The translations under genes and the position numbers were made by a program. Source: an uncultured Clostridia bacterium (GTDB taxonomy: Bacteria > Bacillota > Clostridia > UMGS1883). Taken from it: a DNA stretch of 64,000 nt. Below the pieces are notes generated by a model, which did no database searches, had not been told where the DNA came from, and was given only the letters and a program-made list of their open reading frames with translations. Below are positions 36,339 to 45,091 of this stretch, piece after piece. The stretch is from assembly GCA_947626145.1 (NCBI GenBank), contig CANQRB010000001.1:1-64000 (forward strand), written 5' to 3'. How positions within the stretch are numbered: position 1 is the stretch's first letter; each line of letters opens with the position of its first letter.

Positions 36339-38152
36339 AAATCTATAATAACGTCCTTACCCATGATTTTTACCGTAATTTTGTCGTCTGATACGGTGAC
36401 GGAGGGAATGGAATCCTCACCGTGTTTGCCGCAGAGTACGGCGCAGGCCAGCACCGTGCGGCCCTTTTCGATTTTTCCGCCGAGAGCGGGGAGAGAGGTG
36501 CGGGAATAAATCAGGTTGGTGTTGGCCTCCATGCCTTGAATCCAGGCGTTTCTGTCGCCTATCAGGTTCACTATTCCGCCGGTGTAACCGTCAAAGTCGG
36601 CAAACACTCCGCCTTCAATATGGCGGACGGCGGATGTGTGCTCGCTGGGGTAGGCGAAGCCGCCCTCGAAGCCCTCCAGCTCACGGGCCGAATTGATAAT
36701 GTGTACTCTCACGTGCCAGGGCAGAGAGGGGATAATATAGGTGTCGATTTCCACGTCGTTCCACGGCGTCCATTTGGTGTATATGTACTCGTCGGTGACC
36801 TTCCAGCCTTTGTTTTCCCGCTTTACACGGTACACGTTGTCCCTTTCGGACAGGGCGAGAGTGCTGTCAAAGCCTCCGGCCCCGACGCCCCAGTTGGATT
36901 TGCTGACGCTGAAGCCGAAAAGGTTGGAATAAGCGAATTTCTCATACTTTGCGCCGCAGTGGGTGTGGCAGTTCACAAATGGGTGTCCGGCGGCGAAGAG
37001 CACACGGTGTTCCCCATCGGTCTGAGCTATCATGTGGGGATGGGGGAGGGTTCGGCTCTTTTCGGGCTTGGGAAGAGGCAGCTCTTCACATTGCCAGAAG
37101 TGACCGTCCTCCGGCAGAGCCAAAATAAGGAAGGTCTTCATCGCCCAGTAGGGGGAGCCGGGGGCGTTGTATCCCTCGGTCATTATAAGATTGGGATAAC
37201 CGAAGCCTATTGTGAGGGTTCCGTCGTTGTTCCAGATAGGCCGCTTGAACCAGCTGCGCAGGTGGCGGAGGATAATGCCCTTTACGACGCCGTCCTCGAA
37301 GCCGCCCACACCCGCGTATGCGTATGCGCTCCAGAAGGCCGCCTGAGCGAAGCGGTAAGTCATGCTGCGTCCGTAGGGCACGGCGCTGCCGTCATCCGAA
37401 AAGTAATATATGAAGTCGTGGGCAAACTTATCCGCCCGTTCCTTAAAGAGCCTGCTCCTTTCCGGATCGGCCTCCTCCATTTCTTTAGCGTAAATGAGCT
37501 GATAGAAATAGATGGCAAAGGCAACATAGTAGTCGCTGTGGGCGTTGACGCCGTCGGCGTACCAGCCGTCGCCGAGGTAATAGCTCTCGACCGCTTGTAG
37601 GGCCGCCTCGACTACCTCAGTGTCGTAGGGGAGGCCAACCTTCCGGAAGCCCAGATTTACCATTACCGCAAAGAGCCGCCAGTTGCAGTCCCAGGCCTTC
37701 TTGGTGTTGACGAAGCTGAGCCAGCGGTAGAGATTGTCCTTCTCCTTTTGCGAAAGCGGATCCCACAGCTTGTCCGGAGCCAGTATAAGCCCCAGTCCCA
37801 TGGCGGCCATTTCGACTAAAAGCTGATCATAGTCATGCACGTCGCCCCAATATTCGGGGCTTTCGGGATCTGTGCCGCAGGCCAGACCCCGGCGGTACAG
37901 ATCGTAAAAGGATTTGCCCATGCCATTGGCGAATACAGGCGCAAGTCCCCAAAGGGGGCGGGCAAAGGCCTCCACCTCGGCGGTGCTGTCACTGTATCCG
38001 GCGCTGGTATTACCAACGTGGAGCCGGCTTTTTCCCTCGGAGTACAGACCCGCAAGGGGTTCGCACATTTCAAACACGGCGTCCGACACGTCTTTGTAGG
38101 TGCGGAGCGGGTTGTCAGAGAATACATGGGGATTGTCCCGGAAAGAATTCAT
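36335..38152 (-). CDS. DUF2264 family protein, probable carbohydrate-active enzyme
   Basis: 605 residues of the DUF2264 family. The N-terminal half is an all-helical, probably alpha/alpha-toroid domain (YWGDVHDYDQLLVEMAAMGL, DGWYADGVNAHSDYYVAFAI), followed by a beta-rich part with NCHTHCGAKYEKFAYSNLFG. Such toroid-plus-beta proteins are often found in polysaccharide-utilisation regions and some are uronic-acid-acting glycosidases; activity for this one is inference. There is no signal peptide. It has a strong promoter (38195-38223) and heads a four-gene unit with an anchored protein and two transporters. Confidence 0.82.
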   Translation of the reverse strand: MNSFRDNPHVFSDNPLRTYKDVSDAVFEMCEPLAGLYSEGKSRLHVGNTSAGYSDSTAEVEAFARPLWGLAPVFANGMGKSFYDLYRRGLACGTDPESPEYWGDVHDYDQLLVEMAAMGLGLILAPDKLWDPLSQKEKDNLYRWLSFVNTKKAWDCNWRLFAVMVNLGFRKVGLPYDTEVVEAALQAVESYYLGDGWYADGVNAHSDYYVAFAIYFYQLIYAKEMEEADPERSRLFKERADKFAHDFIYYFSDDGSAVPYGRSMTYRFAQAAFWSAYAYAGVGGFEDGVVKGIILRHLRSWFKRPIWNNDGTLTIGFGYPNLIMTEGYNAPGSPYWAMKTFLILALPEDGHFWQCEELPLPKPEKSRTLPHPHMIAQTDGEHRVLFAAGHPFVNCHTHCGAKYEKFAYSNLFGFSVSKSNWGVGAGGFDSTLALSERDNVYRVKRENKGWKVTDEYIYTKWTPWNDVEIDTYIIPSLPWHVRVHIINSARELEGFEGGFAYPSEHTSAVRHIEGGVFADFDGYTGGIVNLIGDRNAWIQGMEANTNLIYSRTSLPALGGKIEKGRTVLACAVLCGKHGEDSIPSVTVSDDKITVKIMGKDVIIDL

Positions 38153-38194
38153 ATGTATACATCCTTTCGCTTTGAATTTTTAACAATTAATTAT

Positions 38195-38223
38195 ATTATA
38201 TGAAGAAATGGGTTCGCCGTCAA
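38195..38223 (-). promoter_or_regulatory. promoter of the DUF2264 operon
   Basis: Minus strand TTGACG (38218-38223), 17 bases, TATAAT (38195-38200), 43 bases before the ATG, with AAAGGATG as the ribosome site. Confidence 0.88.
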
Positions 38224-38331
38224 GTATATTTTTTATTTTAATAGAAGGTTTTTTATCCGACAGAAATGGGCTGTATAAAAACTCGCTATGTAACATGGAG
38301 GCACGGGGGCCGGTCGAAAAAATCGTGCAGA

Positions 38332-38424
38332 ACGGACGAAAATCAGCTCTCGCAGGCGGCTCCTGCCGCTGAGAAAGCCCTCCCGACGGCGTACATAGGT
38401 ACGCCGAGGGTGATTTTCGTTCGT
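38332..38424. repeat. three-way-junction palindromic element
   Basis: An outer 14-pair stem (38332-38345 with 38411-38424, one G-U pair) encloses two hairpins: one at about 38348-38373 (CGGC-TCCT-GCCG core) and one at 38378-38410 (CGGCGTAC / GTACGCCG, loop ATAG, plus outer CCCT/AGGG). It lies in a 443-base gap without a gene, between the terminator of the C39-like gene and the promoter of the DUF2264 operon. It could be a structured RNA or a mobile palindromic repeat. The rest of the gap shows only the two sites listed separately. Confidence 0.65.
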
Positions 38425-38444
38425 AGTTCAAGGGCATAAAAATG

Positions 38445-38474
38445 AGAAAATTCGCTCGTTAGGGCGAATTTTCT
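38445..38474 (-). terminator. terminator of the C39-like peptidase gene
   Basis: Eleven-bp stem AGAAAATTCGC / GCGAATTTTCT with an 8-base loop; on the minus strand it is followed by CATTTTTATG. The same core sequence recurs in the terminator at 56171. Confidence 0.75.
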
Positions 38475-38595
38475 ACATTATGCAATTATTTTATTTTTAT
38501 CGATTGGCTATATAACACTCAAATTTGCCTTAAATTAAGTCATTTAGCCCTTGAACGATCTGCGCGACTTTTTTACGGCCCCGTCCTTATATGCC

Positions 38596-39666
38596 TTATT
38601 TCACGGCAAGTGCCTGTATGAAGGTTATATCCCCGATGCTTATACCGCTGGCTCCGATGCAAGTCTCGTCAAAGGTGACATATTCCTTGGAGCTGTAATC
38701 GGTATAACTGTGAGAAATCTGCATTGGCTCGTTGAAGAATACGGTATCGCCGTCATATCCCACGGCAACCATTGTGTGGGGATAGTCGGCATAGCGTACC
38801 ATAACGCCCGCGGGATTTCTGTCGAGGGCCTCTTTGATGGCCTGAATGGCCTCGTAATCGCTTGAACAGTTAACGAAGGTTCCGCCGGAGTTGGAGTCGC
38901 GGCCGCCGTAGTAGGGGCTGTTGGTGTCCAATGCGGAAACGAAATCTACTCCGAAAGCGCTGGCGATTTTCCAGTGATTGCAATATGAACCGCTGCCGCC
39001 GGCCGCCTCGTTGACGCTGGCGACCTCAACGGGAGTGACGCTGTAGCCAAGAACGTCGGAAAGGAGCATCGCATAGCTCACCGTCCAGCAATAGCCGCTG
39101 CCGTAGTTGGGGAGCTGCCAGCAGGACTGATTTTGGAAGTAAAAGGTATGGCTGCCGCCGTAATACATGGGGTTGATCGCCGGCGCGGCCGCCGCACCGT
39201 ATTCGTAGCCGTTGGTGGAAAGCTTGACCGTGCTGTCGGCGCTGTCCCAGTATATATCCACGCCGAAGGCCTCGGCAACGCTCCTGAGAGGAACATATGC
39301 ACAGCCATCTATTACCATGGGAGCCACGGCAAGCTTGACCTGATTTACGTCGTCGCTTTCCGTAAGATCACTAACCGTCATTACATCGTAGTCCATCTTA
39401 AGCACCGCGCCTATGCCGTCGCCGGTCAGTCTGACGCTCTGCGTATTTGTGGACCATTTTACGTCAAAGCCCATGGCGTTTGCAAGAGGACGGGCCTCGA
39501 CCATCATGACCTCATCGACCATGACGGGCGCGCTGTCGAAGTTAACTCTTCTGCCATTCAGTAAAACATCTATATCGTCATCGGCGGCGAATGCTGCGGA
39601 CGAAACACTGAGAAGAAGCACCGTCATTATCATAGCGAACACTGCCGATAAGGCTTTACTGCGCAT
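38596..39666 (-). CDS. secreted C39-like cysteine peptidase with copper-amine-oxidase N-terminal-like domain
   Basis: 356 residues. A signal peptide (about 1-27, ending SSAAFAA), then a copper amine oxidase N-domain-like module (about 33-155: VLLNGRRVNFDSAPVMVDE, YVPLRSVAEAFGVDIYWDS), a surface-associated repeat common in Firmicutes. The C-terminal half is a papain-like C39-type peptidase: the likely nucleophile Cys in GYCWTVSYAMLL and the His in HTMVAVGYDGD. It has its own promoter and terminator. It is divergent from a secreted protein with the same kind of N-terminal module, so both may act on the envelope. Substrate unknown. Confidence 0.82.
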   Translation of the reverse strand: MRSKALSAVFAMIMTVLLLSVSSAAFAADDDIDVLLNGRRVNFDSAPVMVDEVMMVEARPLANAMGFDVKWSTNTQSVRLTGDGIGAVLKMDYDVMTVSDLTESDDVNQVKLAVAPMVIDGCAYVPLRSVAEAFGVDIYWDSADSTVKLSTNGYEYGAAAAPAINPMYYGGSHTFYFQNQSCWQLPNYGSGYCWTVSYAMLLSDVLGYSVTPVEVASVNEAAGGSGSYCNHWKIASAFGVDFVSALDTNSPYYGGRDSNSGGTFVNCSSDYEAIQAIKEALDRNPAGVMVRYADYPHTMVAVGYDGDTVFFNEPMQISHSYTDYSSKEYVTFDETCIGASGISIGDITFIQALAVK

Positions 39667-39707
39667 CCTGCATCATCCTCTCACTCTTTTTCCAAGATTA
39701 TGAAATG

Positions 39708-39736
39708 ATTATAACACAATTATTTCATTAATGCAA
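39708..39736 (-). promoter_or_regulatory. promoter of the C39-like peptidase gene
   Basis: Minus strand TTGCAT (39731-39736), 17 bases, TATAAT (39708-39713), about 42 bases before the ATG. Confidence 0.8.
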
Positions 39737-39927
39737 GGCTTTTTGTAACATTAATTTAATATTCACAGTTTGTTCACAATTTGAAGCTACCGGAAAAACT
39801 TGGAAAAAAGCGGCTTTTACCGTTAAAAAACGGTTTTTGAGGATGTGTGGACTATTTTTACAGTTCGATTACAGAACAGTCGATTTTGTAATAATTTGCG
39901 GTGTGAGAGATTTTGAACATTTTGCTG

Positions 39928-40096
39928 TTGACTTTGTTGTGAAATGGTGATATAATGTTTGCAGAAAAATTTTTTTAAAAATTTTTCAAAAAAGTGAAAC
40001 TTTTTTGGTTTTGGTTACGTCTAAACTATAAAGACACATGATACCGGTTTTAACAGGGATTGGTATGAGTGTCAAAAAAAGAAAGGAATGAAAAAT
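39928..40096 (+). promoter_or_regulatory. promoter and long leader of the discoidin-like gene
   Basis: TTGACT (39928-39933), 17 bases, TATAAT (39951-39956). About 135 bases of leader follow. It has A/T-rich inverted repeats, an AAAAAAGT-GAA-ACTTTTTT hairpin near 40000, and an imperfect inverted repeat GACAC...ATACC / GGTAT...GTGTC between about 40034 and 40077, possibly an operator or attenuator. From 39737 to 39927 I see only A/T-rich sequence. Confidence 0.7.
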
Positions 40097-40960
40097 ATGA
40101 AAAAAGCACTTATCATCACTCTCTGCGCCGCGCTACTGGCCATGTCGTGCCCGGTCATGGCCTACACGAGCAACAGCCCCTCTGTTTATGTGAACGGTTC
40201 TTTGGTCAAGCTGGACGCGGAACCCGACACCTACTACTATTACAATATGTGGACACTGCCATTGTCAGGTATGTGGAAAGCGTTGAATTTCAGCCTCAAT
40301 ACGTACACAGAGGATGAGACCTTTGTGATAGCTTACGGAAATATGAATATTTTGCTGAGAATGGGTTCCCGGTATGCCTATGTGTTTGACGGAGGAACGG
40401 TCAGCATGAAAACATTGAGCATAGCTCCCTATCTGAAGGGGACTGAAACAATGGTGCCGGATGAAGTTTTTGCACTCGGGCCGAATGATGTTGTGACCCA
40501 TAACACTAATACATATGCAATTGATATAAGGTCCCAGGGACTCAGCGTCAGACAGGATCAGAACAGCGCGGCGGCAAATAACAAGATTCCCATTCTTGGC
40601 GTGACGGCGAAGTATATTCCCGAGAAAGAAAACTATCCGATTCTAGCGTTTGACGGGGATTTAAGTACGAGGTACGCTTCCACGGATTTTGACGCGGTGT
40701 TTGACCTTGGCTCGGTGCGTCAGGTGGACGCCGTTGACCTGGCCTTTTGGTTCAACGAGGTAAGATTAGAGAAATACAGGCTCAGCGTCAACGAGGACGG
40801 CGTGAATTATGTTGAAATTTTTAACGGGGAGAGCACCCTCGGCAACACTTGGGAAACTGTCGATGTACATCAAAACGCCCGATATATCAGAGTCGAGGGC
40901 TTTGGCAACAGCGACAATCTGTGGACGAGCCTGCTTGAAATCGTTGTCCGCGGATGGTAA
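40097..40960 (+). CDS. secreted protein with copper-amine-oxidase-like and discoidin (F5/8 C) domains
   Basis: 287 residues. Signal peptide of about 22 residues (KKALIITLCAALLAMSCPVMA), a degenerate copper amine oxidase N-domain-like region (SVYVNGSLVKLDAEPDTYYY, WTLPLSGMWKALNFSLNTY), then from about 165 a discoidin/CBM32-like domain (ILGVTAKYIPEKENYPIL, FDGDLSTRYASTDFDAVFDL, NARYIRVEGFGNS). Discoidin domains bind glycans or peptides. The ATG at 40097 is favoured over 40088 because the AAAGGA site would otherwise touch the start codon. A Cys near the signal-peptide end is not in a clear lipobox. Confidence 0.8.
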   Translation: MKKALIITLCAALLAMSCPVMAYTSNSPSVYVNGSLVKLDAEPDTYYYYNMWTLPLSGMWKALNFSLNTYTEDETFVIAYGNMNILLRMGSRYAYVFDGGTVSMKTLSIAPYLKGTETMVPDEVFALGPNDVVTHNTNTYAIDIRSQGLSVRQDQNSAAANNKIPILGVTAKYIPEKENYPILAFDGDLSTRYASTDFDAVFDLGSVRQVDAVDLAFWFNEVRLEKYRLSVNEDGVNYVEIFNGESTLGNTWETVDVHQNARYIRVEGFGNSDNLWTSLLEIVVRGW

Positions 40961-40988
40961 AAACGCGGAGCCATTTTTAAAGCCCTTA

Positions 40989-41864
40989 TTATGCGCTTTT
41001 TTTGATTTTAACCTCCGACAGGACTAAAGCTCCGAAAATCAGTGCGAAGCCCAGCGTAAGCCGTAATGTCATTTGATCTCCGGCAAATATTATGGAAAAA
41101 ACAACTCCGAACACCGCCTCAAGGCTCATGAGAAGCGAGGCGGTGGAAGGCGTAGTGTATTTTTGTCCTATGTTCTGGAGCAGCATGGCCGCCGCCGTGC
41201 CCAGCAGTCCAAGATAGAGCAGACAGCTCACCGCTCCGGCGTCAAAGCCGTTGGGGAATGTTTCGAAAAGTCCTCCGCAGACCCATGACAGAGCGGCGGT
41301 CACGGCGAATTGGATCACCGTCAGCACCACTATGTCCCGCCCCTGACTGAAGCGGTTCACCGCCAGAATGTGACAGGCAAAGGCGAAGCCGCTGAGAATA
41401 GTCAGCAGGTCGCCGATGTTGATGCCGCCCTCCGAGGCCGGATTTACCGATATGAGCCACACTCCGGCCATACAGATGAAAGCCGCCGCGACGCTTTGGG
41501 GGCCGGGCCGCTTCTTTGTCACCGCCCAGCCGAGGAAGGGCACAATTATGCAGTATACCGTTGTCAGAAAGGCGTTTTTGCCGGGTGTGGTGTACATCAG
41601 TCCTATGGTTTGCAGGGTATAGGCCATAAACAGAAAAAGCCCCATTATTCCGCCGCCAATCAGATATGAACGGTCAACGGCCCTGAACCTGCGCATAAAA
41701 ATCAGCGCCAGCACCAGTGCACCCATGGTAAAGCGTATCGCCAAAAGGTAAAAGCAGGGCACCGAGTCCAGAGCGTTCTTCATTACCACAAAGCCGGCGC
41801 CCCATATGACCGTAGCCGTCACAAGGGCCAGCTTTGCCAAAGCTGATATGTGCTTACTTGTCAT
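40989..41864 (-). CDS. EamA/DMT superfamily transporter
   Basis: 291 residues, ten hydrophobic helices in two EamA repeats (ATVIWGAGFVVMKNALDSVP, then GLLGTAAAMLLQNIGQKYTT and SLLMSLEAVFGVVFSIIFAG). Members export amino acids or other small metabolites or act as general permeases; substrate not predictable. The ATG at 41864 has GAGGAG just upstream. It overlaps the mscS gene end by 11 bases, so it is the downstream gene of the ybaK-mscS unit. Confidence 0.9.
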   Translation of the reverse strand: MTSKHISALAKLALVTATVIWGAGFVVMKNALDSVPCFYLLAIRFTMGALVLALIFMRRFRAVDRSYLIGGGIMGLFLFMAYTLQTIGLMYTTPGKNAFLTTVYCIIVPFLGWAVTKKRPGPQSVAAAFICMAGVWLISVNPASEGGINIGDLLTILSGFAFACHILAVNRFSQGRDIVVLTVIQFAVTAALSWVCGGLFETFPNGFDAGAVSCLLYLGLLGTAAAMLLQNIGQKYTTPSTASLLMSLEAVFGVVFSIIFAGDQMTLRLTLGFALIFGALVLSEVKIKKSA

Positions 41865-42696
41865 TTTTACTCCTCTTGTCAAACACAACGATGCGATTGT
41901 ACGGAATTTCAATGCCGTTTTCATCAAAGGCGTATTTTATCCGGCGGAGCATTTCCCTTTCCACGTCGTACTGATTGCCGCCCTCGCAGGGCACAAGGCA
42001 GCGGATCGTTACGCCGTGATTCCCAAGGGACACAACGCCCAGCACCTTAAGGTCGCCGGTTATCAGCGGAAATTCCTCGTGAGCCTTTTTGCCGCACTCC
42101 CTGAGAACCTCAAAGGCGGTGTCGATGTCGCTCTCATAGGCGATCTCCACATCTATGGATACGTCGTGGGGGTATTTCTGCCGGTTGAGCACCTTCTCTA
42201 TGGAGCCGTTGGGGACTATGTACAGGTCTCCGATATAGTTTTTTATGGTGGTGCAGCGCAAAGTGATGCTGTCCACTGTGCCGGTGAAGTCGTCGATGGT
42301 TACGATGTCGCCCACTTCGAACTTGCCCTCGAAAATGATGAAAAAGCCGGTGATAACGTCCTTAACGACGCTCTGAGCGCCGAAGGCCACGGCTATGCCA
42401 ACGACCCCCGCCGCCGCCAGCAGCGACATTACGTTTATGCCGAAAAGCTGATTAAGCGCCTGTACAAAGATGAAGAAATAGATAACATAGCGGATTATGC
42501 TGTCAAGTATGGCGCAGATTGTGCCCCTGCGCCGGTTGTCGGGCTGGCTGTCACGGTAGCGCTTCAGCGCCGTGAAGCACAGACGCCAGAGAATAAAGGC
42601 TGCCAGCAGGGTCACGGCGAAGCCCGCCGCCCGAGTGACGAGATCCAGCAAAAATTCGTTGTGTATATAGGGTTTGAGTAAAGCGGTCACGGTCAT
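41854..42696 (-). CDS. mscS: small-conductance mechanosensitive channel, MscS family
   Basis: 280 residues, the length of simple MscS channels that open on membrane tension and release solutes in hypo-osmotic shock. Three membrane helices cover the first 120 residues; the pore-lining helix shows LLAAAGVVGIAVAFGAQSVV, then VKDVITGFFIIFEGKFEVGD and the beta domain (VDSITLRCTTIKNYIGDLYI, VPNGSIEKV). The ATG at 42696 overlaps the ybaK stop as ATGA; a GTG two codons later has better ribosome-site spacing and is an alternative. Confidence 0.93.
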   Translation of the reverse strand: MTVTALLKPYIHNEFLLDLVTRAAGFAVTLLAAFILWRLCFTALKRYRDSQPDNRRRGTICAILDSIIRYVIYFFIFVQALNQLFGINVMSLLAAAGVVGIAVAFGAQSVVKDVITGFFIIFEGKFEVGDIVTIDDFTGTVDSITLRCTTIKNYIGDLYIVPNGSIEKVLNRQKYPHDVSIDVEIAYESDIDTAFEVLRECGKKAHEEFPLITGDLKVLGVVSLGNHGVTIRCLVPCEGGNQYDVEREMLRRIKYAFDENGIEIPYNRIVVFDKRSKNDK

Positions 42697-43169
42697 TCCT
42701 CCCTGCAAAGGTCGGCGGTCTCCGCCTCGGTGAATTTTATCAGAACCGCGGGATCAATGATTATCTGGGCGCCCCGGACGCCGGCGCTGACGGCGATTTT
42801 TTCATGCTCCGCCGCCGTGGCATGGAACCATGTTGGGTATTTCTTTTTCATGCCTACGGGGCTGCACCCGCCGCGGATGTAGCCTGTGAGTCCCAGCAGC
42901 TCCTTGACATGAACCATTTCGATTTTTTTGTCGCCTATGGCCCGGGCCGCTTTCTTTAAGTCTATTTCCAGACCTACGGGGATGCAGAACACAACGATGC
43001 CCCGCTTTTCTCCCCGGGCGACAAGTGTTTTGAATACGGTCTCCGGATCCTGTCTGATTTGCGCCGCCACGTGGACGCCGCTCAGGTCGTTTTCGTCAAC
43101 CTCATATTCCTGAATGTCGTATTTGAGCTTGGCCTTGTCAAGCATACGCATGGCGTTTGTCTTTTGCAT
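42693..43169 (-). CDS. ybaK: Cys-tRNA(Pro)/Cys-tRNA(Cys) deacylase YbaK-like
   Basis: 158 residues of the YbaK/EbsC family, which edits mischarged Cys-tRNA(Pro). Family marks are the KTLVARGEKRGIVVFCIPV core and the GYIRGGCSPVGMKKKYPTW loop with the conserved Gly-Gly-Cys-Ser-Pro, plus SAGVRGAQIIIDP. A functional Lys lies in the ETVFKTL segment. It begins the minus-strand unit ybaK-mscS-EamA and lies about 90 bases after dut. Confidence 0.95.
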   Translation of the reverse strand: MQKTNAMRMLDKAKLKYDIQEYEVDENDLSGVHVAAQIRQDPETVFKTLVARGEKRGIVVFCIPVGLEIDLKKAARAIGDKKIEMVHVKELLGLTGYIRGGCSPVGMKKKYPTWFHATAAEHEKIAVSAGVRGAQIIIDPAVLIKFTEAETADLCREE

Positions 43170-43258
43170 TGGGTCGTCCCTCCATTTAATCAGCAGAACA
43201 GCGGGAATGTTGTCCCCGCTGCTTTTATTTGTAAAGGCCTGATTATTCTGATATCCCG

Positions 43259-43741
43259 TTATTTTGTGGTGCTGCCGAATCCTCCGTCACGGACGGCGTC
43301 GGCCTCGTCGTCAACGGTAATGCCGTACTCGGTGAAGATACCCTGAGCGAAGGCCTCGCCCTTTTTGATGGAAAAGGTCTTGTCGCCGCAGTTGGATATT
43401 TTTATGAAGATATGCCCCTCGTTGGAGCTGCCGTAGTAGTCGCTGTCGATTATGCCAACGGTGTTGTTCAGCCTTAGACGGTACTTGAAGCCCAGCCCGC
43501 TGCGGGGATAAACGGACAGCACCCAGCCCTCGTCAATTTTCGCCCTTATGCCTGTGGGAATTTTTATCTCCTGCCCCGGCTCGAGAGTGAAATCAAGGGT
43601 GGAAAAAAAGTCGTAGCCCGCGCTGCCGCCGGTGGCCCGGCGGGGGAGGATGAGCTCACCGTATACCTCATCGGCGTCGGAACCGAAGTCCTCCCTGAAC
43701 CGATTTAAGGACACTCTTTCAAATTTGGCAATTCGTTTCAT
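43259..43741 (-). CDS. dut: dUTP diphosphatase
   Basis: 160 residues of trimeric dUTPase, which converts dUTP to dUMP. The five motifs can be read: AGYDFFS (I), YPRSGLGFKYRLRL (II), NTVGIIDSDYYG (III), KKGEAFAQGIF (IV) and RDGGFGST (V). The N-terminal 40 residues (SLNRFREDFGSDADEVYGEL) are longer than in the minimal enzyme. It follows the aminotransferase gene with no spacing, so they share a transcript. Confidence 0.96.
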   Translation of the reverse strand: MKRIAKFERVSLNRFREDFGSDADEVYGELILPRRATGGSAGYDFFSTLDFTLEPGQEIKIPTGIRAKIDEGWVLSVYPRSGLGFKYRLRLNNTVGIIDSDYYGSSNEGHIFIKISNCGDKTFSIKKGEAFAQGIFTEYGITVDDEADAVRDGGFGSTTK

Positions 43742-43743
43742 GG

Positions 43744-45027
43744 TTATTTCTCCAGCAGTTTTTCAACGCTCGCCAATTTTACGCAGGTGACAAAAACGTT
43801 CATGGCCGCCTGCAATTCTTCGGCGCTGGGATAGGTGGGAGCTATGCGGATGTTGCTGTCGCGGGGGTCTTTTCCGTAGGGATAGGTGGCGCCCGCGCCG
43901 GTCATCTTTACGCCGGCGTCCGCCGCAAGCTTGACTATTCTTTTGGCACAGCCGTCCAGAGAGTCGAAGCTCACGAAATAGCCGCCCTTGGGGTTGTACC
44001 AGCTTCCGATGCCGAGTCCGCCGAGGCCGCTTTCGAGGGTGTCAATTACCGCCTTGAACTTGGGCCTTATGAGCTGGGCGTGGAGCATCATGTGCTTCTT
44101 TATTCCGTCAAGGTTTTTGAAGTAGCGCACGTGACGGAGCTGGTTCAGCTTGTCGTGGCCTATGGTCTGGACGGAAAGAAGATGAGCGATTTCCTGTATA
44201 TTGGCCTTGGACGCGGCGATGGCGGCGATGCCGCTGCCGGGAAAGCTTATCTTCGAGGTGGAGCTGAACTTGTAGACCATGTCGGGGCTGCCGGCCTTTT
44301 TGCACTCGGCCAGTATCTCCAGCAGGTAGTCCTGGTCGTCCTCATAGAGGTGGTGTACGCAGTAGGCGTTGTCCCAGTAAATGCGGAAATCCGGAGCGGC
44401 GGGTTTGAGCCTCGCAAACCTGCGTACGGTCTCGTCGCTGTAGGTTATGCCCTGAGGATTGGAATACTTAGGCACACACCAGATGCCCTTCACGGCGGGG
44501 TCAGTGTTGACGTACCGCTCCACCATGTCCATGTCGGGACCGGTCTCGCTCATGGGAATGTTTATCATTTCGATGCCGAAGGCCTCGGTTATGGCAAAGT
44601 GACGGTCATAGCCGGGGACTGGGCAGAGGAACTTCACACTGTCCAGCTTGCACCAGGGGGTGTTTCCCATCACGCCGTGGATGTAGCTGCGGGCCACGGT
44701 GTCGAACATGACGTTTAGGCTGGAGTTGCCGTAGATGATTATCTCGTCGGGCTCCACCTCCATCATTTCGCCCAGAAGCCGCTTTGCCTCGCCGATACCG
44801 GTGAGCTCGCCGTAGTTGCGGCAGTCTATGCCCTCCTCGCTCTTAAGCACGGAGTCGCTGTTCAGCACGTCCATGAGACCCATGGACAGATTGAGCTGGT
44901 CAAGGCCGGGCTTGCCCCGTGACATATCCAGCTTGAGATTTTTGGCCTTGTGGCCCTCGTATTCATTGAGAAGCTCCTCACGGAGAGCCACGAGCTCCTC
45001 CTGTGACATTTCAGTGTATGCTTTCAA
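43744..45027 (-). CDS. aspartate aminotransferase, subgroup Ic-like
   Basis: 427 residues, fold-type I PLP aminotransferase of the Asp_aminotransf (subgroup Ic) type found in Firmicutes and actinobacteria. Motifs: LDMSRGKPGLDQLNLSMGL at the N-terminus, the cofactor-binding YGNSSLNVMFDTVARSY, IYWDNAYCVHHL and the PLP lysine in FSSTSKISFPGSGIAA; the C-terminal SNIRIAPTYPS has the substrate Arg. It would interconvert aspartate and oxaloacetate. TTG at 45027 is used because AGGAGG lies 7 bases before it; an ATG six codons later has no such site. Confidence 0.88.
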   Translation of the reverse strand: MKAYTEMSQEELVALREELLNEYEGHKAKNLKLDMSRGKPGLDQLNLSMGLMDVLNSDSVLKSEEGIDCRNYGELTGIGEAKRLLGEMMEVEPDEIIIYGNSSLNVMFDTVARSYIHGVMGNTPWCKLDSVKFLCPVPGYDRHFAITEAFGIEMINIPMSETGPDMDMVERYVNTDPAVKGIWCVPKYSNPQGITYSDETVRRFARLKPAAPDFRIYWDNAYCVHHLYEDDQDYLLEILAECKKAGSPDMVYKFSSTSKISFPGSGIAAIAASKANIQEIAHLLSVQTIGHDKLNQLRHVRYFKNLDGIKKHMMLHAQLIRPKFKAVIDTLESGLGGLGIGSWYNPKGGYFVSFDSLDGCAKRIVKLAADAGVKMTGAGATYPYGKDPRDSNIRIAPTYPSAEELQAAMNVFVTCVKLASVEKLLEK

Positions 45028-45091
45028 AGTAAAACCTCCTAAACGTCGGATGCCGCCGCCGTTGGCGGCAGAAAAAGTTATCATCTTATTA

